Origin: Methanobacteriota archaeon
GTDB taxonomy: Archaea; Methanobacteriota; Methanobacteria; Methanobacteriales; Methanobacteriaceae
Length of the DNA: 7,529 nucleotides
Reading direction: 5' to 3'
NCBI GenBank assembly: GCA_023409695.1
Contig: JAEYQZ010000202.1
Coordinates: forward strand, 1 to 7,529
In this document: piece after piece, positions 5,584 to 7,529 of the stretch
Numbering within the stretch: the first letter of the stretch is position 1
Layout: each line of letters starts with the position of its first letter
Made by a program: the position numbers and the translations under genes
The notes under the pieces: model-generated
The model's input: the letters and a program-made list of their open reading frames with translations, nothing else
What the model was told of the DNA's origin: nothing
The model's database searches: none

Positions 5584-7529
5584 ATGATGAAAAAAGCTTA
5601 TGAATCTACAATAGAAAATCGGCTTAAAGCATTTGACAATATGCTTGAAGGGATTGCTATTCATGAAATTATATACGATTCATTAAATAATGCTGTTGAT
5701 TACATAATTATTGATGTAAATCCTGCTTATGAAGATATAACTGGATTAAAAAAAGATGAAGTTCTTGGAAAGAAAGCATCTAAAATTTATAAGACGGATA
5801 ATGTTCCTTATATTGATATTTATTCAAAAGTGGCCATGACCGGCGAACCTGAATATTTTGAGACTTATTTTGAGCCAATGAATAAATATTTCCGAATTGT
5901 AGTTACTTCTCCTGAAAAAGGGAAATTTGCCACGTTTTTTGAAGATATAAGTGAATATAAAACTACAGAAAAAAAATTAAAAGAAATTGAAAAACGTTAC
6001 CATCTGATTTCTGAAAATATAGGTGATGTTGTATGGCTTTTAGATATTAATTCAGGCAAATTCAATTATGTAAGCCCATCAGTATACCAGTTAAGAGGTT
6101 ACACCTCCCATGAAGTACTTTCACAATCCATAGAAGAGGTTTTAACCCCTGAATCTTATCAATTCATTATAAAAAACATGCCTTCTCGTATAAATGCCCT
6201 TAAAAATGGAGATAAATCTGCAAGGGTACAAACTAATGAAGTAGACCAAATTTGTAAAGATGGCAGTATTGTACCTACTGAAGTGGTGACAACCTTCTTA
6301 ACCAATGAAAAAGGAGAAGTTAATGAAGTATTAGGAGTAAGCAGGGACATTACAAAACGTAGAAAAGTCCAGATGCAGTTAAAAGAAGCACACGATCTTC
6401 TTGAAGAAAAAGTAGAAGAGCGTACAAAGGAGCTTGAAGAAGCCTATAAAGCACTAAGCGAGAGTGAAGAAAAATTCCGTGGAATTGTAAATAATGCAAA
6501 TGATATGATAACTCTTTCTAAAGTAAAGGAAAATGGAGCCATAGGAAACTTTATTGAAGTAAATGACGTAGGAACTAAACTTTTAGGTTACAGCAAAGAA
6601 GAATTTTTCAACATGACTCCTTATGACATAGTTCATCAGGATACTACTGTTTCTGATGCAGAAATAGCATCGGAAATGTCAAAAAAGGGGCATGCAAGAC
6701 ATGAAAGTATGTTGATAGCTAAAGATGGATCTAAAATACCATTTGAGGTTGCAACCCATTCTTTTAAACTTAAAGGAAAAAATGTGGTACTTGCAGTTTC
6801 CAGGGATATCAGCGAACGTAAAAATGCAGAAAAACAATTAAAACAAATAATACAGGAATTAGAACGTTCAAACAAGGAATTACGGAGCTTTGCTTATATT
6901 ACCAGCCATGATTTACAGGAACCATTACGTACTATGGGCAACTATGCTGGACTCTTAAAAATGCGTTATAAAGGGAAATTTGACCCGGATGCTGATGATT
7001 TCATTGAATATATAAGCATTGGTGCTCAGCGGCTGAAGGATATGATTCAAGGACTGCTTGATTATTCTCAAGTAGGAACACAAGAAGGAGAATTCATTGA
7101 ATTTAATAGTCAAGAAGCGCTTGATAATGCATTAGTTAATCTCCATTCTTCAATTGAAGCATGTTGTGCAGAAGTAACTTACGATAAGCTTCCAACAATA
7201 ACTGCAAATAAAGACCAAATTTCACGTGTATTCCAGAATTTTATTGGAAACGCTCTCAAATTTCGAAAAGAAGGTTTGCAGCCTAAAATTCATATTTCAG
7301 CTGAAAAAGGAGATAATGAATATGTATTTTCAGTTAGTGATAATGGAATAGGCTTAGAAGAACAATATAAAGACCATATTTTTGAAATTTTCAAACGCTT
7401 ACACACAATTGGAGAATATCAGGGCACAGGAATCGGTTTAGCTATAGTTAAACGGATTATAGAACAACACGGTGGGCGAATTTGGGTTGAATCAGAATAC
7501 GGCAAAGGTTCGACATTTTATTTTACTAT
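5584..7529 (+). CDS. Soluble PAS-PAS-PAS histidine kinase (3' partial)
   Basis: The frame is open from ATG 5584 (a second ATG follows at once) to the window edge, giving 648 residues with no stop, so the C-terminus is missing. Three PAS sensor domains occupy about residues 12-130, 140-258 and 297-418; the second and third end in the typical SRDIT or SRDIS element. A charged coiled coil (about 258-296) joins the second and third. The HisKA dimerisation helix has SFAYITSHDLQEPLR with the phospho-accepting His442, the form seen in phytochrome-like kinases. The ATPase domain is complete in its motifs: N box Asn552 and Asn556, G1 box Asp586-x-Gly588-x-Gly590, F box near Phe600-Phe603, and G2 box GTGIGLAIVKRI from Gly614. 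It probably ends within 10-20 residues. No membrane helix or signal peptide, so it is likely a cytoplasmic sensor; the ligand or cofactor is not evident. No response regulator is in the window. Confidence 0.95.
   Translation, partial: MMKKAYESTIENRLKAFDNMLEGIAIHEIIYDSLNNAVDYIIIDVNPAYEDITGLKKDEVLGKKASKIYKTDNVPYIDIYSKVAMTGEPEYFETYFEPMNKYFRIVVTSPEKGKFATFFEDISEYKTTEKKLKEIEKRYHLISENIGDVVWLLDINSGKFNYVSPSVYQLRGYTSHEVLSQSIEEVLTPESYQFIIKNMPSRINALKNGDKSARVQTNEVDQICKDGSIVPTEVVTTFLTNEKGEVNEVLGVSRDITKRRKVQMQLKEAHDLLEEKVEERTKELEEAYKALSESEEKFRGIVNNANDMITLSKVKENGAIGNFIEVNDVGTKLLGYSKEEFFNMTPYDIVHQDTTVSDAEIASEMSKKGHARHESMLIAKDGSKIPFEVATHSFKLKGKNVVLAVSRDISERKNAEKQLKQIIQELERSNKELRSFAYITSHDLQEPLRTMGNYAGLLKMRYKGKFDPDADDFIEYISIGAQRLKDMIQGLLDYSQVGTQEGEFIEFNSQEALDNALVNLHSSIEACCAEVTYDKLPTITANKDQISRVFQNFIGNALKFRKEGLQPKIHISAEKGDNEYVFSVSDNGIGLEEQYKDHIFEIFKRLHTIGEYQGTGIGLAIVKRIIEQHGGRIWVESEYGKGSTFYFT

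Noticed and set aside
6159..6875. Two minus-strand frames inside the kinase gene
   Set aside because: They are antisense to PAS domains two and three of an uninterrupted kinase frame.

Overview
The window looks like a chromosomal segment of a mesophilic methanogenic archaeon, most likely Methanobacterium or a close relative. The reasons are very low GC content, archaeal-type promoters (AT-rich TATA boxes about 25-30 bases before the start, several implying leaderless messages), occasional strong purine-rich Shine-Dalgarno sites, a DUF2769-type cysteine-rich protein, and a multi-PAS soluble histidine kinase of the kind abundant in these methanogens. The genus is inferred from style and protein resemblance, not from a marker gene.

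Layout, left to right. (1) 73-741 (+) is an unrecognised 222-residue protein with a SHOCT-like tail. It converges with a DUF2769-like cysteine-rich protein (756-1070, -), with only 14 bases between them. (2) 1071-1575 has no supported gene but contains a perfect 20-bp inverted repeat (1488-1536). (3) 1576-1767 (-) is a small hypothetical gene with a strong Shine-Dalgarno site. (4) 1768-2232 is non-coding and rich in hairpins. (5) 2233-2979 (-) is an orphan P-loop ATPase. (6) 2980-3471 is a divergent intergenic region that holds what may be a small or frameshifted membrane-protein gene on the minus strand (about 3042-3277). (7) 3472-4098 (+) is a DJ-1/PfpI-family protein that converges on (8) 4383-5231 (-), a zinc-ribbon / membrane-hairpin / NERD nuclease-like protein. 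(9) 5584 to the right edge (+) is a PAS-PAS-PAS histidine kinase, cut by the window end just after its ATPase domain.

The genes look like single transcription units, not an operon: nearly every neighbouring pair is convergent, divergent or separated by several hundred bases. Roughly 70 percent is coding. I see no pathway linking them; the shared theme is an accessory or housekeeping mix of signalling (kinase), stress-type protein (DJ-1) and orphan families. I did not find a defence system, mobile element, CRISPR array, tRNA or rRNA. The most unexplained material is in the intergenic DNA: two short sequence families repeated between genes (around GATCGTAA at 2161, 3248 and 4145, and a 33-base element at 2027 and 4216), a run of hairpins downstream of the ATPase gene, and the two-frame hydrophobic remnant.
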